A DNA stretch of 64,000 nucleotides from NCBI GenBank assembly GCA_020747065.1, contig JAGMVK010000020.1, forward strand, positions 434,001-498,000, in the 5' to 3' direction. This DNA is from Cadophora sp. MPI-SDFR-AT-0126 (taxonomy: Eukaryota; Ascomycota; Leotiomycetes; Helotiales; Ploettnerulaceae). The notes under the pieces were generated by a model that had not been told where the DNA came from, did not search any database, and saw nothing but the letters and a program-made list of their open reading frames with translations. Positions 1 through 11,989 of the stretch are shown piece after piece. The translations under genes and the position numbers were made by a program. Every line of letters begins with the position of its first letter. Position 1 is the stretch's first letter.

Positions 1-173
1 TTAGACAAGAGTGGATCCCGGTCTTGTAAACCAACATCAAAAGTCATAAGAAGTTTGTCTCTAGGCTTATGACTCGACTATATAAGTGTTAAATACATGC
101 TTCGCTTGAACCAAAATCAAAAGAACGCCATGCTGCAGCCATCTATACTATTCAGAATACCCTTGCAATCTAA

Positions 174-353
174 TCACCTGTATGTAGTTTCATTCTGATC
201 TCCAAGATTTTTTGGTTGGGCCACTAAGATTTTGACAGCGGTGTTAACGGATGAGCGAACTGGGAGCATCTTCTCCACAGAAGGCCAATTCCCAGATGTC
301 AGCGAGCCTTGCGAGCGTCCTCCACTGGTCGGATCTGGAGGGTTATTCTGGTC

Positions 354-391
<38 letters not shown>

Positions 392-697
392 CCGGCTCAT
401 CAGGAGTACGCGGTTTGCCATAGCAAGACTGAAAGGGTACATCGTATTCATCTGTGTCAAGGCAATCGCCACAACGAATGTGGGCAGTGGGATTAGAGCC
501 AGGGTAGTTCTGCCCTCGGCACAGTTCCGGCACGTTTGGGCTCCAGATTCGGGCTTTGAAGCCTCGCGATTCTTCGAAGGTGTTGGTAGCTTCGCACTTA
601 AGAAAATCTGTTAGCATGTTTTCTTTGGTAGTCGGAACGTGGGGATATTTACTTGACAGCATTCCCATCCGGAGTGAATGAAATTCCGCCCAGGCAT
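174..697 (-). CDS. Small cysteine-rich (GWECC-type) zinc-binding-like protein, 3' part doubtful
   Basis: No family name recognised. Exon 1 is 697-653 (Met-Pro-Gly-Arg... to GWECCQ). A 56-base intron (652-597, GTAAAT...AAG) follows, and exon 2 starts at 596 with CEATNTF and is open to 174. The protein reads GWECC-x-C, then PELCRGQN, then HIRCGDC: paired cysteines and a histidine as in zinc ribbons. The gene at 5807-6727 has the same order (GWECC-x-C, SCRGANC, HHVRCGKC) and an intron at the identical point inside the cysteine motif, so the two are paralogs. The odd feature is a 35-base homopolymer (355-389) in exon 2, which would encode about eleven phenylalanines after residue PDEPG. Sequence beyond it may be frameshifted or non-coding, so the real stop is uncertain. 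Zinc binding is inferred from cysteine spacing only. Confidence 0.55.
355..389. repeat. 35-base poly(A)/poly(T) homopolymer
   Basis: An uninterrupted run of 35 A on the plus strand, flanked by GGTCC and CCCCGG. It lies inside the open frame of the cysteine-rich gene on the minus strand. The length in the assembly is probably not exact, since such runs are prone to sequencing and replication error. Confidence 0.95.
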
Positions 698-2988
698 TGC
701 GACTGATGTGTTCAGTCCAAGGTCTGCTTAAGCAAAATAATGACATCTAATCAGTATGATCAGAGTGTATTTGGATGCCTGTAGGTAGTGGTAGAGTACT
801 AATTGTGATTCAGACAATGCTCTGGAAATGGAAATGTTGCGATTAGGGAAAGAAACATCTCGTAGGGAGGGTTACGAGTCCAGGTACTTATACACTTTCA
901 TTCTCTTTCTCGAGGTCATAAAAATAAGTTCCATATTTGAGTTTCAAAGGACAGTACGAATTAGAGGACGTAATCACACAACAAAGAGATTACTGGAATA
1001 GTGCTACACGTCAATTGGCCATGTCCATCCGAGTATTAATTGCATTAATCTTGAAAGATACATTGAAACTTCCCCAAATATCAAAATATCACTCCTAATT
1101 AGAAAACATAGTTGTTGTCAAAAGTGGCTTAAGTTCTATTTGAAGACGACAGCCAAGCATATGGAAGGGCGGCAAAGACATGGCTCACGTCATTTCCAAA
1201 TAATTCACTATCTTTCAGCATCCAAACTTCTGTAGTCAATTTTCGACGCTATGAATAGGGCGTCAAAGCTGTTCAAATAATGAGACTCAATATAAGAGAT
1301 TGGTCCGTGAAATGGCTGCGCGGCTTCCGTGGAGCTCTTTGTGCCCAAGTCTAATCACAATCAATCACTCTTCGGGTGCGAAGCTGCAAATTTGGAAAAC
1401 CAATGCATGACTCTCAATTTAGTACACTCATCGCGCGGGTACAGAAATCAATGAAAAATAATTTGAAAAGTACCGTAAGCCAGTGTTCAACACCAAACCC
1501 CCATCATCGGATTACCGATGACCAGCAACGTGACCCAGCCCGCCCTCCTACATACCAACGATTTCCATCATACGAATGAGGGTTACTTCCATAACCACAG
1601 ACCTCATCCCTCTATCGTCCTATCCTTCGCCTTTTCCTCCTCCACCTTAACGCTTGACAGACTGAAACGAGCTGCCATCAGCTTTGTTGTTAAATCCACT
1701 TCCAAGTCCTGCTAGATCCCTCGCTCGAATGCTTTGATTGACTCCGCCACGCTTCACGGTATGATTCTTCTTGCCAGTCTTGGTTGTCTTGCCAGAGGCG
1801 CTTGCTCTTATCTGTTCTAACTCCCGAGTCTGATCATGGAACTGAGCAGGAGCGAGCAGCCCTCCCTTCTGGGGCGCTTTCTGCTTGAGTTTGACGATTG
1901 TTCATGTTGACAGTAGATTTGGTGACTGGCAAATTTGCTTTCAACGCGGTGGATTTACGCGAGATAACGCTTCTGTCAAAGTTTTCGCTCGTTTTTAAGA
2001 GTCCTGGAAGTTGATTTTGTTGTGGAGATAGGAAGCGTATGCAGAGGTGTGGTTTTTAGGGAAGGAAGAAGAGCTCTCCAGGCAGATATTTGTACCTGTT
2101 CGAAAAACGAAGTCTTCGAATCAATAACAAAGGGCAGCGACTTGCGATTTCAGGGACGTATGACTGTACTATGAAATCGTCGACGGTTCGTTTTGTGAAT
2201 CACGAACACAAGAAGACCCCAAGAACAAGACCAGATGAAGTAGCTGACGACACAAGCAGGACTTTTAAGTCCTTCTAAATTGCTCTCACGAAGTCTACTG
2301 TACTTTCATGAAAGCGAGAACATTAGCAAGGTAAGCCTCTTGTGGGTTGTGGTGTCTCGTTTGTCAAGGTTATTCGCCTGTCAATCCGAGTCTTGATGCC
2401 AGCCCTCGTCTCCTTTCCTTCCTTAATAATAGAACCATAATAGATTCTTCTACTGACCCTTATACTACTTTCCCGAAACTGTATAGGAGCTATTGCAACT
2501 CAATAGAAGTCCTCATTACTGAAGTGGTTCCAAGCCTTGCTTCTTTTACGTTTGATAGAAATTAGAATTCAGTCTCTTATTTTCTTAATATCTATGTTAG
2601 TTGCTTACTGCTTGTTCTGAGTTCTTGAATTTTCTTGTTCTTGCTATCAATTATTGTTCGTCTGCTCACGCTAATTTCCATTTCTATTAATTCAAGTGTG
2701 TTCTTCCTTCAAAGCATTTTTCTCCTGGAAAACAATCTCAAGATACACTTTTTTTTCTTCTGTTTCAAGGGAATATTAAGTACAGAAATGTATCAAAGAA
2801 GCCCATTTTCCTGTGCACTTCTTGTACAACCATCGAACGTCGCTACTCAGTCACTTTCAAATGTTTTGCAGTGGAAACGACATGTTGGCTGTATTGATTG
2901 GGTGCCAGCACCTCATAATTACACTTCCCAAGGCGGGTGCAACCTCGAAATTGACTCACACATGATTGTGTAATCAAACAATCAAACT
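698..2988. other. Intergenic, no supported gene
   Basis: About 2.3 kb with only short open frames (up to 112 codons), no recognisable motif and no convincing splice pattern. AT-rich around 2400-2760. Confidence 0.6.
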
Positions 2989-3574
2989 TTACATGATCCC
3001 GCCACCAAAGCCGAAAACAAGGCATACTGTTGTTATATATCCCAGGTATCCAGCATGCCGGCCAATTGCTGCATCCGAGGCCGTCGATGTTGACGTACTC
3101 GCCGACGCGGTGCCTGTTGCCGATCCTGTGACAGTTGGTTTACTCGCAGATACAGTCACAGCAGCCACTAGAGCAGTTGCTGAAGGCGCATAGGAAGTAG
3201 ATGTAAAAGAGCATGCAGACAAAATTTGCGTCATATCTATGCAGGGTAATTAATAGGGTTTTCGCGAGGGAAAAGCATCAGGGCTACGTACCGTTGGTGG
3301 TCGCGCCATTCTGGCTGATACAACTCGCACACAACGCCGCAATCGAGCCGACGTTGAAGGATGTATTGCTACAGATGCATGTTGCTTCAATTGCATCATC
3401 GGATTCTGTTTTGTCGGTGTCGTTGTCGACGTCGCAAATCGAAGTGAGTTCGACGATGGGCTTGCATATAGTTGTACATGCCGTGGGGACGTCATTACTA
3501 TCAAGTTCCTCGGAGAATACCCGCCCGATCATTATAGTGGAGAACACCACGAGACTCGCATTAGAGAAACGCAT
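2989..3574 (-). CDS. GPI-anchored eight-cysteine (CFEM-like) surface protein
   Basis: Two exons, 3574-3292 and 3236-2989, with a 55-base intron (GTACGT...CATAG); the product is 176 aa. Residues 1-21 form a signal peptide. The ectodomain has eight cysteines in the order C-x3-C, C, C-x-C, C-x2-C, C, resembling the CFEM fold of fungal cell-surface proteins. A Ser/Thr/Ala-rich stalk follows, and the protein ends in a hydrophobic stretch after a small-residue site (SDAAIG), as expected for a GPI anchor. CFEM proteins are known to act in heme uptake, adhesion or host interaction; which applies here cannot be told. The cysteine spacing is looser than the classical CFEM consensus, so a related cysteine-rich family is possible. 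Confidence 0.7.
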
Positions 3575-5806
3575 TCTGATGATTTAGCACGGAAGTGGCG
3601 AGAAATATTGTAAAGAATTATGATATATGGGACTGTTGGATGCACTCTGAAGAAGACTGAGGACCTCTCTGTCAATGGGAAACAGGTGCAATATAAAGAG
3701 GCCGGAGGATACTAGACTCATCAACAGAAGTAAGAAACCGCAAATATCGATAGTGGCGCAAAGGTAAGAAAAGTGAAGGTTTCGAAGTCACCTGCCAAGT
3801 GTTGAACTGTTTTGCATCAGTAGCCGGATGGCTAAAGAATTGAAGAGTGTCAAAGCTCAACAGCAATCATAACAGCAACATGCGACATCTCAAGTACGGG
3901 GATTGCTATAAATATTTTGCGACATGTCTAGATGCCGCCCTTCAGAAAAGCTTATGTCTTCCTCCAATTAGGTTGGTCTGATGACATCTTTACGTACTAT
4001 CCTCGTCTTATCATGATGTCTGGGCAGGAATTAAAATCGGAATTAAAATCGGAATTAAAATCGGAATTAAAATCGGCTGCTAACAGTTGTTTAGGAGAGA
4101 AAGGCGACCAAGTGTTTACGTCAAAACCAAGAAGCCGTTGGCAGAACGAAGCATAACAAAAATCTGTGTATTTCCGATGATATCAATCATTCTGGAGAGC
4201 AAGTATTAGCGGTGTCATTTTGTTTCTCGACGACCGGACCATGATCTATTAAAGTCGGTGCTACCGGGAAGAGTCAATGTGTCCATTGAAAGTAGCCGAC
4301 CCTCTGAAGCATAGCCAAGCTTTTTCTCCTCACTTTGTCAACTCAGGATGAATCATACGCCAGAAAGCTTACCTCAAACGACAGAAATCCAAGCTCAAAG
4401 ACACTACTTCAAGACCTAGAAATAGCAGAGTGGGTTTACCCCCGCGTGGAGTGTTTAGCATCACCAGCCATGGAACTCTGTCACACCGTTGCCAGCATTT
4501 GCACGCCGACACATTTGTGTAAGTTGGGAATTTCGAGACAAATATCATATTATCATGCTATGAGATTGCATCCGGATCTCATATCAATTCCCCGTGAGGT
4601 CGATTGTGCTTATATGATCGAATTGATCCATGTGAGTTCTCTATGAGACCTCCCGTCAATGTTTCTTAGTACTCTGGTAGATATTAGTCTTTGTTATTTC
4701 ATTTTAATTACCTGTAGTGGCGGTGGCGCCTTTTCAAAAATTCACTCTTTACATTCTGAAGTGACGCTGACGCCCAGTTGTCATTCAATGGCTGCTCTCC
4801 GCGTTCCTGAAACTGACTTGTCCAAAAAAACACCAGCCTTCGAGTCACAGTAAGCAGGATGGGCTTTTTTGATGATTTCTAAAGCTGATTCTCGCATTTC
4901 TAGGTTGAAATTTTTGTCAAATATGATGAGAGTAGCAGGTGGGGTAGGTCAAGCTCGGGACAGCATTGATGACATTGGTACTCAAGTAATACGCCTCGAT
5001 GATGACCGTTCTCTCAGTCCATGGATGTTTCGGATCTGGTTCATAATTGAGTATCATTTGGAGTCCCCGATTATGCTGTCTGGGTTGTGCTTCTCCCGTC
5101 GTAGCAATTGGATCAGATATTTTTGCAGCTACCATGGAAAGAAACGATTTATATCTTTCGACCAGTCACCTTTGACGTAGGTAAATCTTTTCAGTACTGC
5201 GCAGCTTTGTACTTGGCATACTATTGGAACAATCTATTGCAAAAAGTAAGTGTCGATTCATTGGTCTCTGGTCCAATCCGCACCCATTCAATATGAAGGA
5301 GTACGCCGTAATGGTCGCGATAGCGCCGTCATCAGACCAGACCGGCCAAGGAGTAGAAGTGGTCGCGGTTCAAAAACTCTTTCACAATACAGCACCGAAT
5401 GAAACTAGCGACTGCCAAAAAGAGAGACTTTTATTCTGATAATACGCACTAATAGTCTGTCATTGAGCCATAATAATACTAAATCCGAAATTCGATCACT
5501 CATTCTTGGGTAGCTCTAATTTGCTTGAAAATTCCATGTATGCTTCTAATTCATTAACATCAACGCCTTCAAAAACAGTCAACTCAACGCTTAAGTACTG
5601 CAACAACGATAAATCCCAAAACTACCCAAAAGACACCGCAAAAATGGTGATTAATAGCAAATCCTGTCCACTCCAAGTGACCGATGCCTAGGATTCTAGA
5701 GCCGAGGCTGCATCTGCAGTGCCGAGAAATGCACTGCACAGGTGAAGACGATATTGAAAACAGTCTTATCGAGCGGTATCTCACGCGCTCCTTCACGACC
5801 GGTGGT
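3575..5806. other. Intergenic, no supported gene
   Basis: About 2.2 kb. Open frames up to 103 codons occur on the plus strand (for example 4335-4646 and 4869-5180), but none shows a motif, and I could not join them with good splice sites. It contains the 12-bp tandem repeat at 4027-4074. Confidence 0.55.
4027..4074. repeat. 12-bp tandem repeat, four perfect copies
   Basis: The unit GGAATTAAAATC is repeated four times without mismatch. In the short open frame 3932-4156 it encodes an E-L-K-S tetrapeptide repeat, but that frame is not otherwise convincing as a gene. Confidence 0.95.
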
Positions 5807-6727
5807 TCATTGTTGTTCTACACCTTCATGATGTTCATTCCTCGAAAACATTCTGTGACTTTCGGTCTTTGACGAACTTTCTGATGCTCCCTTTCCTCCT
5901 GTCGACCGGGACTTAGAAGCTTTTGGTGCAACAGTGCTTCGTGAGGCAGTCCCAGTTCTTGGAGCCTTTCCTGACGAACGAGAGAGAAGGCTCCGTTTTT
6001 GAGAGTCTTTTGATTCTCCAATGCTTTCATGATGGCGTGTTTCATTTGAAGAAGAGCCGCTCGTTTTTTCAGAGTTGCTAGACCCACTCTTTGGTTTTTC
6101 TCTGGATTTGTCGTTTCTTGAAGCCTTAATGGTTATCTTTGAAGCATCACTAGATCTGCCACTACTTGGTACCTTATCTTTTGAACCTCGTCCTGTGTCA
6201 GTTGTTCTACTAGCACTGCTGTGGCTTCGATGATTTCTTCCAGTTGCCCCACTTGCCTGGCGTCGTTGACCACTAGTTGAGCCCTGTTGGCTTTGTTGGC
6301 GTGTTCCTGATCTTTCACCATCAGTCTGTTGTCCTTCTTGCTGAGCTTCGGGTCCGAGTTCATTGTCAGGGTGTGGACTCTCACTATCATACCCCTTATT
6401 GTCTTTGTCATTACAATGGTCAAGTGGCTGGGAGCCGGAATCTACATAGAGACATTTCCCGCAGCGAACATGATGTGGCGTATAAGTTCCATTGCGACGC
6501 TGTCTGGGACAATTTGCTCCTCTGCAACTTGGCTCGTAGTGGGGTTGTTCTGGGTTCTGTTCGCGCCAACGTGTCTCGCCCTTGGTGCTGGGAGTGAACC
6601 AATCATACTTGTTAACGTATTGACACTGATTGAATAGGCAGGATGGTCAGCAATAATTAGACATTGAATCAAGAATGAGACTTACACGACAGCACTCCCA
6701 GCCGGCTATTTGCTCCATGTCAAGCAT
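5807..6727 (-). CDS. Cysteine-rich (GWECC-type) protein with long disordered tail
   Basis: Exon 1 runs from ATG at 6727 (or the in-frame ATG at 6718) to 6686 and encodes MLDMEQIAGWECCR. A 60-base intron (6685-6626, GTAAGT...ATCAG) follows. Exon 2 runs 6625-5807 without a stop and has no ATG near its start, so a simple ORF search misses it. Product about 286 aa. The N-terminal ~80 residues hold GWECC-x-C, then SCRGANC, then HHVRCGKC: three cysteine pairs with histidines, a likely zinc-ribbon-like module. The remaining ~190 residues are rich in Ser, Gln, Lys, Arg and Gly and look disordered and basic. The gene at 174-697 is a paralog with the same intron position. Function unknown; a nucleic-acid- or protein-binding role is only a guess from composition. 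Confidence 0.72.
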
Positions 6728-7456
6728 ATTGCCTAAGATTTTGCGGTTCTAGTGGTGAGAATTCAAAGGCGATGATCTTTCGTGGAGATGTTCGCAGTAA
6801 GCTCGTCGCTGAATTTATTACTCTGGAATCGGTAGCCTTTTCTGCGGCTCCTGGGACAAAACGATTATCGCGATTGGGACCTTGAGTGATGGAGAAAGAA
6901 ACTGTACCCTGCAGTAGAAAACGGAGATATTTATATTTGCGAGAGGTTATGTCCTGAATCATCAAATTATGGAAGGATTTCACTCTTAGGAGGGCTTCCT
7001 CGGAATCATCTACAAGACAAATAAGCTTGGGAGTCTTGTGAATATAGAATTGGCAAGAAACTCTCCGAGAAGCTGATGTTTTGATTTGACGTCGAATAAG
7101 GCATCAGGACCTAAAACAACATCACCAACAAAGCAAAGGGTGAACGAATACTTACGAGCAGACCGATATAACAATGTAAGACTTTGTGCATAATCCGTAA
7201 CATTCAGATACCTTTTCTGATGCATCCGGTAAAAAAAAAGACACAAACCACATCTACACATAAGAATTCCAGAGGCAGCAAGACTAGAGAATCCGAGCAT
7301 ATACAAGGTATATTTCATGAACAGTATGTCTACAAGAAGAATCCAAAAGCTATTTACAAAGAATCGATGGCTCGCTGACAAATGCCGACTTCCATCACAC
7401 TATATACAGACCTAATGATGAAGGATCATCTCATTGCCTTCTTCGAGAGCAAGTAC
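6728..7456. other. Intergenic, no supported gene
   Basis: About 0.7 kb between two minus-strand genes. A 123-codon frame (7381-7010, minus) has hydrophobic stretches but no motif, and it lies where the 3' end of the LPMO gene would be transcribed. I do not support a gene here. Confidence 0.5.
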
Positions 7457-8886
7457 TTAAACGGCGGTGTTGGCATTGTAGCTCGTACCCTTGTTGGCGG
7501 TGTAGAAAGAGGACAACCAAGAGAGCAAGTTATCGAGTGTGGTACCGGTAGGAGGAGCGGTAGTCTCTCCAGAAGAAGCACCAGTCTCGACTGGGATACT
7601 TGATGATGCTGGTCGGGTGGCAGTTTGGAACGTGGTGGCAGTTGGTGCGACAGCGTTGACGTTCAAGCCAGAGAAGTTGGTAATAACAGCGGCCCCAGAA
7701 GAGGATTTAGCCTTGCAAGCAGACTTCTTGGTGCTGACCGGCGCGGCAGTGGATGTCTTAGCTTTGCATGCTGACTTGCGGGTGCTGACGGGAGTGGCAG
7801 AGTTGGAGAAAGGTGCAGATGTTGCGAGGCCGGCTGCGGTAGATGTCTTTGCTTTGCAGGCCGACTTCTTGGTGCTAGATACGGCTGCTGATGTGACAAC
7901 ACCGGCGGCGGAAGACGTCTCTTCAACCGCGACGGAGGTTGTTGGGAGGCTAGTTGGGATGGTGACCGAGTCAGCAGATGTGACGATGGGCTCTGCTGAG
8001 GTAGATGCAGGAGCAGATGAGGCTGGAACTGGAACGACGGTGGCAGTGGAAACGGCGACAGGAGCGGCAGATGAAGCAACGGGTGATGATCCAGAACCGG
8101 CTCCGCAGACGGCAACATCGCCGCCAGGGGCCTTGTATGAAGAGATATCAAACCCTACTTAAGTTAGCATGGTTGAGACGAAGATAGATGAATTCAAATA
8201 CCATTGTAGATATTTGGAATGTAAATATTGGCGTCGTCAGCCTTGTATGCACCTGGTAGTTGGATTTCGGGAGTGCATGAGCCGGCTGAGCCAGTACCAG
8301 TGATCTTCAATTGCGCGCAACCAATGTAGCTGAATCCCATTAGTACATGGGCGTCCTTGGAGAAATGATCAGCTACTCACAATTGCGCACCACCAACTGT
8401 CTGAGCTCCGTGTAGAGCAAGCATCTCGGATCTGAGCAAGTACTCGCCGCTCGCTAGGCCTGTTGGTAGCTTGAAGCTGTAGGTCATGTCCTGGGCCTCC
8501 ATAATTTCATTTGCCCATGTTCCATTCTCAGAATCAAATTCGTCAATCTTGACCCATGATCCAACGCCAGTAGCCATGGATGCATCATCAACAGGACCGT
8601 AAAGCATGTGGGTGATGGGACCTGGGTGGGTGGAGCTGTCCCATTTGACCTTGATTGTATCTCCCTCGTTGGCCTCTGTCGTGATCACTCCTGAAGGAAC
8701 AGTGTTGCCGCCAACGTTGCACGTAATATCATCTGATGTGACATCGGTCACAGGGCTGTTGGAAGGTGGCATGCGAATACCAGTGTCTACACCTGGAGAA
8801 ACATCGTTGACCCAGAATTGATGGAAGTTCTGGTGGGCAGAAACGGCTGTAAGCAGCGAAGCGATGATGGCAGCGTTGGTAAGCAT
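7457..8886 (-). CDS. AA9 lytic polysaccharide monooxygenase with repetitive Lys/Cys tail
   Basis: Three exons (8886-8381, 8329-8202, 8154-7457) give 443 aa. AA9 enzymes are copper enzymes that oxidatively cleave cellulose or related glycans outside the cell. The signal peptide (residues 1-17, ending AVSA) leaves His18 as the mature N-terminus, the first copper ligand of the histidine brace. The second ligand is in GPITHMLYGP, the supporting ALHGA follows, and the axial Tyr lies in GGAQFYIGCAQL. The catalytic domain ends near VAVCGAG. No cellulose-binding CBM1 follows. Instead there is a long Ala/Ser/Thr-rich region with three copies of a KSACKAK unit, each with one cysteine, and a C-terminal segment TLDNLLSWLSSF. 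The tail is probably O-glycosylated, and the last segment recalls conserved C-terminal pieces of some long AA9 proteins. The domain assignment is strong; substrate is not determinable. Confidence 0.93.
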
Positions 8887-10587
8887 TTTGAATGAATGTC
8901 GTGGATCACAGATCGCACAGGTGAAATGAATGTGAGGTCGAAAAAGATCGAACGATAAAAAGAATGTATGAACGGAGCACTAGAATCAAAGGCTTGCTTG
9001 GGAGGGGAGAGAGAGAAGTTCCATAGCGTCAGGAATCGATCAATTATATGATTCTCTCGGCTTCACAGCGATATGGGCTGCTGGCACTTGCTTCCCTGCA
9101 GCCCACAAATTAACTATCAGAACGTTTGAGCGAAGGGGAAACGAAATGAATAAACAAATCAAAACGGAACAAAGTAGAGCCTTGGCATACTCGTTTGAAA
9201 CAATTCAGCGCCCGTGGGATCGTGCAATGCTTTGGAATATTGAGAACCAGACTACTTTGGGAGGAATAATCCACCAATATCGTGTGCTGTGGTGGGGTTC
9301 CGGAGATCATGGGCAGCGCACGCACCAGGAAGGAGGGGTTGAACTTTCAACATCAGACGAGATGTTTGGTTTTGATGAAATAAACGCCCAACTGGGAATG
9401 CGTCATGCCGGGGATGACTCCCTGACAATCTCATCGGCAGAGCCGCATAGCCGCGCGGTGATTGCATGGGACAGAATTAATCAACTGACTCGATCAGCCA
9501 ACCACACATTACATCCTCATAGGATTCACGATAACGGGGCCAGATTGATTCTGTCGATGCCGTAGACTTAGTTGTGTTCCTCGGACAGGACATATCGGAA
9601 ACCTGATCAAGGAGAGCGTGGAAAGATGACGAAAACTTCATTGCACTCCATGGAGCTGGGATGTGGAGATCGCAAGGACAGCAAAGTCTCGGCTAGCTGT
9701 GCCACGAGCTCTCTCCCCTTAATATACGCGAAACAGCCCCCCTTTAACGAGCTCGCCTCCCAGCCTCAGAGAATCGAACGTGAGCCAAGACCCAGACTCC
9801 AGGGTGAGAAGCTGTATAAAGAGATGGAAAAGTATCACTGTTTGACAGAGATGAAGGCTGATTGATACAATTTCATGCCTACTCGTGAAAGAAATGGATT
9901 GCCGCTCTCCTTTCCGAGGCGCCTTGCCGCCACGCGCTGATTTGCAAGTGACCCGTACAGGCTATGCACTCCAACTCGTGCATGTTACAAGATTTAGACA
10001 ACTCCAGGCTGTGACTGCTGAAGAACCTCTAGGGCTTGGAGCAAAGACATCATCATCACGCTTGAAATGCTCGTGACACATTTCCACGATGATAGAATCA
10101 CAGTTGCCAAGTTCTTCATTTTCCTGAGGAGTTTTAAAGGGAGACAGTGCGCTCTTCTCAACCAAAACGGGCGAGGATGAGGTCGAGCAATTGAGTACGT
10201 CGCAAACAGTTCAACGCCCTCTGAGACTTCGGTGAAGTCATTCTCTGAAGTGGCTGATACAAGAATGACAATAGTGACTAGAGACGATGAAAAATGTTAA
10301 TTGAGTGACAAGGTGTTGCCCTTTCCGTTCAGGCAGGGAGAGCCCGGGAGTAATGAGCGTGTCAACCCCTAAAGTTTCTCAAATACGAGCGCCTCAACAC
10401 TGTTTGGCAGTATCTGTGGCTCTGTAGCATCTCATAAAACCACCTGATATTCGGCTGACCGTGAGTTTGTATTTCTTTCTACAATCTTGTCCGCTTTTAT
10501 GATTGCCGGGACCTCAGTCTTCGGAACCTCAGTCTCTCAAATCTCTATACTTGGTTGCGATGAGATGTCGAATCCGACCTCTTCAGC
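8887..10587. other. Intergenic, no supported gene; upstream region of the AA9 gene
   Basis: About 1.7 kb containing the promoter of the minus-strand LPMO gene. A 139-codon frame (9146-9565, plus) and a 97-codon frame (9572-9865, plus) are present but show no motif or compositional support. Confidence 0.5.
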
Positions 10588-11989
10588 CTACTTCCGGTAT
10601 TTCAGAAGTTTCGAGTTCGTCTCAGCAATTTTGTGAAACCCAATCATCGTCTCCTTGTACATCTGCATCTCATGAGCTCCTCTTTCACTTCATCAAGTTC
10701 GGATTTAACATACCTGCCCAGCCGTAAGTGGCGAGTGTTTCGCAACATGACCATCGGTAATCAACTCCTCAATCGGCTACACCTCGTCAAAATCCCTTCC
10801 ATTATCCAGGACAGTACAGTAAAGTACAAGAAACGTACCTCAATGACCGTCTCAAAATTAGCACTGAAGAAGAACGGCACGCTGTATCTCTCTTCACCTG
10901 AGTAATTCAATACTCGATGCAAAGTCGATATGTATAGATCATTGGACCAAGCTTGCAGTTGATCGCCGACGTTGATAATGAACGTCCCTTCCTGCGGAGG
11001 AGCAGATAGCCAAGTTCCGTCTCGTCGAAGAACTTCAAGGGCACGAACAGATCCGGGAGCAAGGACTGTGAAGACTTGATTTATTTACTTGTTAGCCGCT
11101 TCCGTCCTTTTCTCTGAAGCCATGACTCGTTTGTGAGTAGGGATGGAGGAAACTTTGTTTACATTCCGCATCAGTATGCGCACTCAGTCCCACAGCTCCA
11201 CCATCCTCCTTCTGCTGCGGAGGATAATGTGCCACCAAAGCACTGCATCCTGGGTGCGTCAATACACTGTCAAAATGCCCTTCATCTAGACCAAGTGATA
11301 GAGCAATGTTCCTCGCCAGAACCCGACAGAATGTTCGCATGGTACGGTAGTACTCTGAGAGGTGCTCTTCGAATCCTGGAAGAGCAGATGGCCAGGGGTT
11401 GGAACCTCGCATGTGAGGGTCGATGAACGTGTCATTTGGGTCATCGGTCAGCTTTGGGTCATGACCCCAGTCGAAGGCTTCATTGGCGTCTGTTTGTCTT
11501 TATCAGATCAAGCATTTATCTTGAAGTCACTGCGCACGAGGTCGAGGGCATGACCAGGGAACGATATACAGAATCTGATCACCTACTTCCCTTCCCCTCA
11601 GCATCCGGCCTCCCCGCGCCATACAGCGGCGTATATCCCCTATAATGCGGCGTATTATCAATATATACCTCCATCTTCTCCTCGAACGGCAAATCAAAGA
11701 ACTTCTTCCCCCACTCAAACACACCATCTACAAGATCCTGTTGTATGCCATGGCCTTTCACGTAGAAGAATCCTACGTTGATGCAAGCCTCTCGAAGTCG
11801 GGCAGCGACGACTTGACGATCTGAGAGGGAAGTACTGAAGATGGGACCTATATCAATGAGTGGGATTGCGTCGAAGTCGGCAAGGATGGAATCCGTTGAG
11901 TGGGTTGGGATGGTGCCGAAATTGCCTGATGCTTTGGTGGACTCACCCCAGGCGAAAGTTGGGCGTGGAAGGACAGTCGTGGAAGCCAT
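10588..11989 (-). CDS. 2-oxoglutarate/Fe(II)-dependent oxygenase (isopenicillin N synthase-like)
   Basis: Five exons (11989-11587, 11489-11163, 11074-10839, 10776-10714, 10662-10588) join in phase to 367 aa. The N-terminal DIOX_N region contains IPLIDIGPIF and GFFYVKGHG. The jelly-roll core carries the iron ligands: His and Asp in SAHTDAE and the distal His in STLHRVLNY, followed by RYSVPFFF, whose Arg and Ser bind 2-oxoglutarate. The family hydroxylates, desaturates or cyclises small molecules in secondary metabolism, in hormone or flavonoid-type chemistry, or in thymine-type catabolism. The substrate cannot be inferred. The neighbouring C2H2 regulator on the same strand could be linked, but no other biosynthetic genes are near. 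Confidence 0.9.

Noticed and set aside
7539..8162. 207-codon plus-strand frame opposite the LPMO tail
   Set aside because: It is the antisense shadow of the Ala/Ser/Thr-rich exon 3; GC-rich repetitive codons keep the opposite strand open.
9146..9565. 139-codon plus-strand frame upstream of the LPMO gene
   Set aside because: No motif, no splice partner, overlapping opposite frames; not enough to call a gene.
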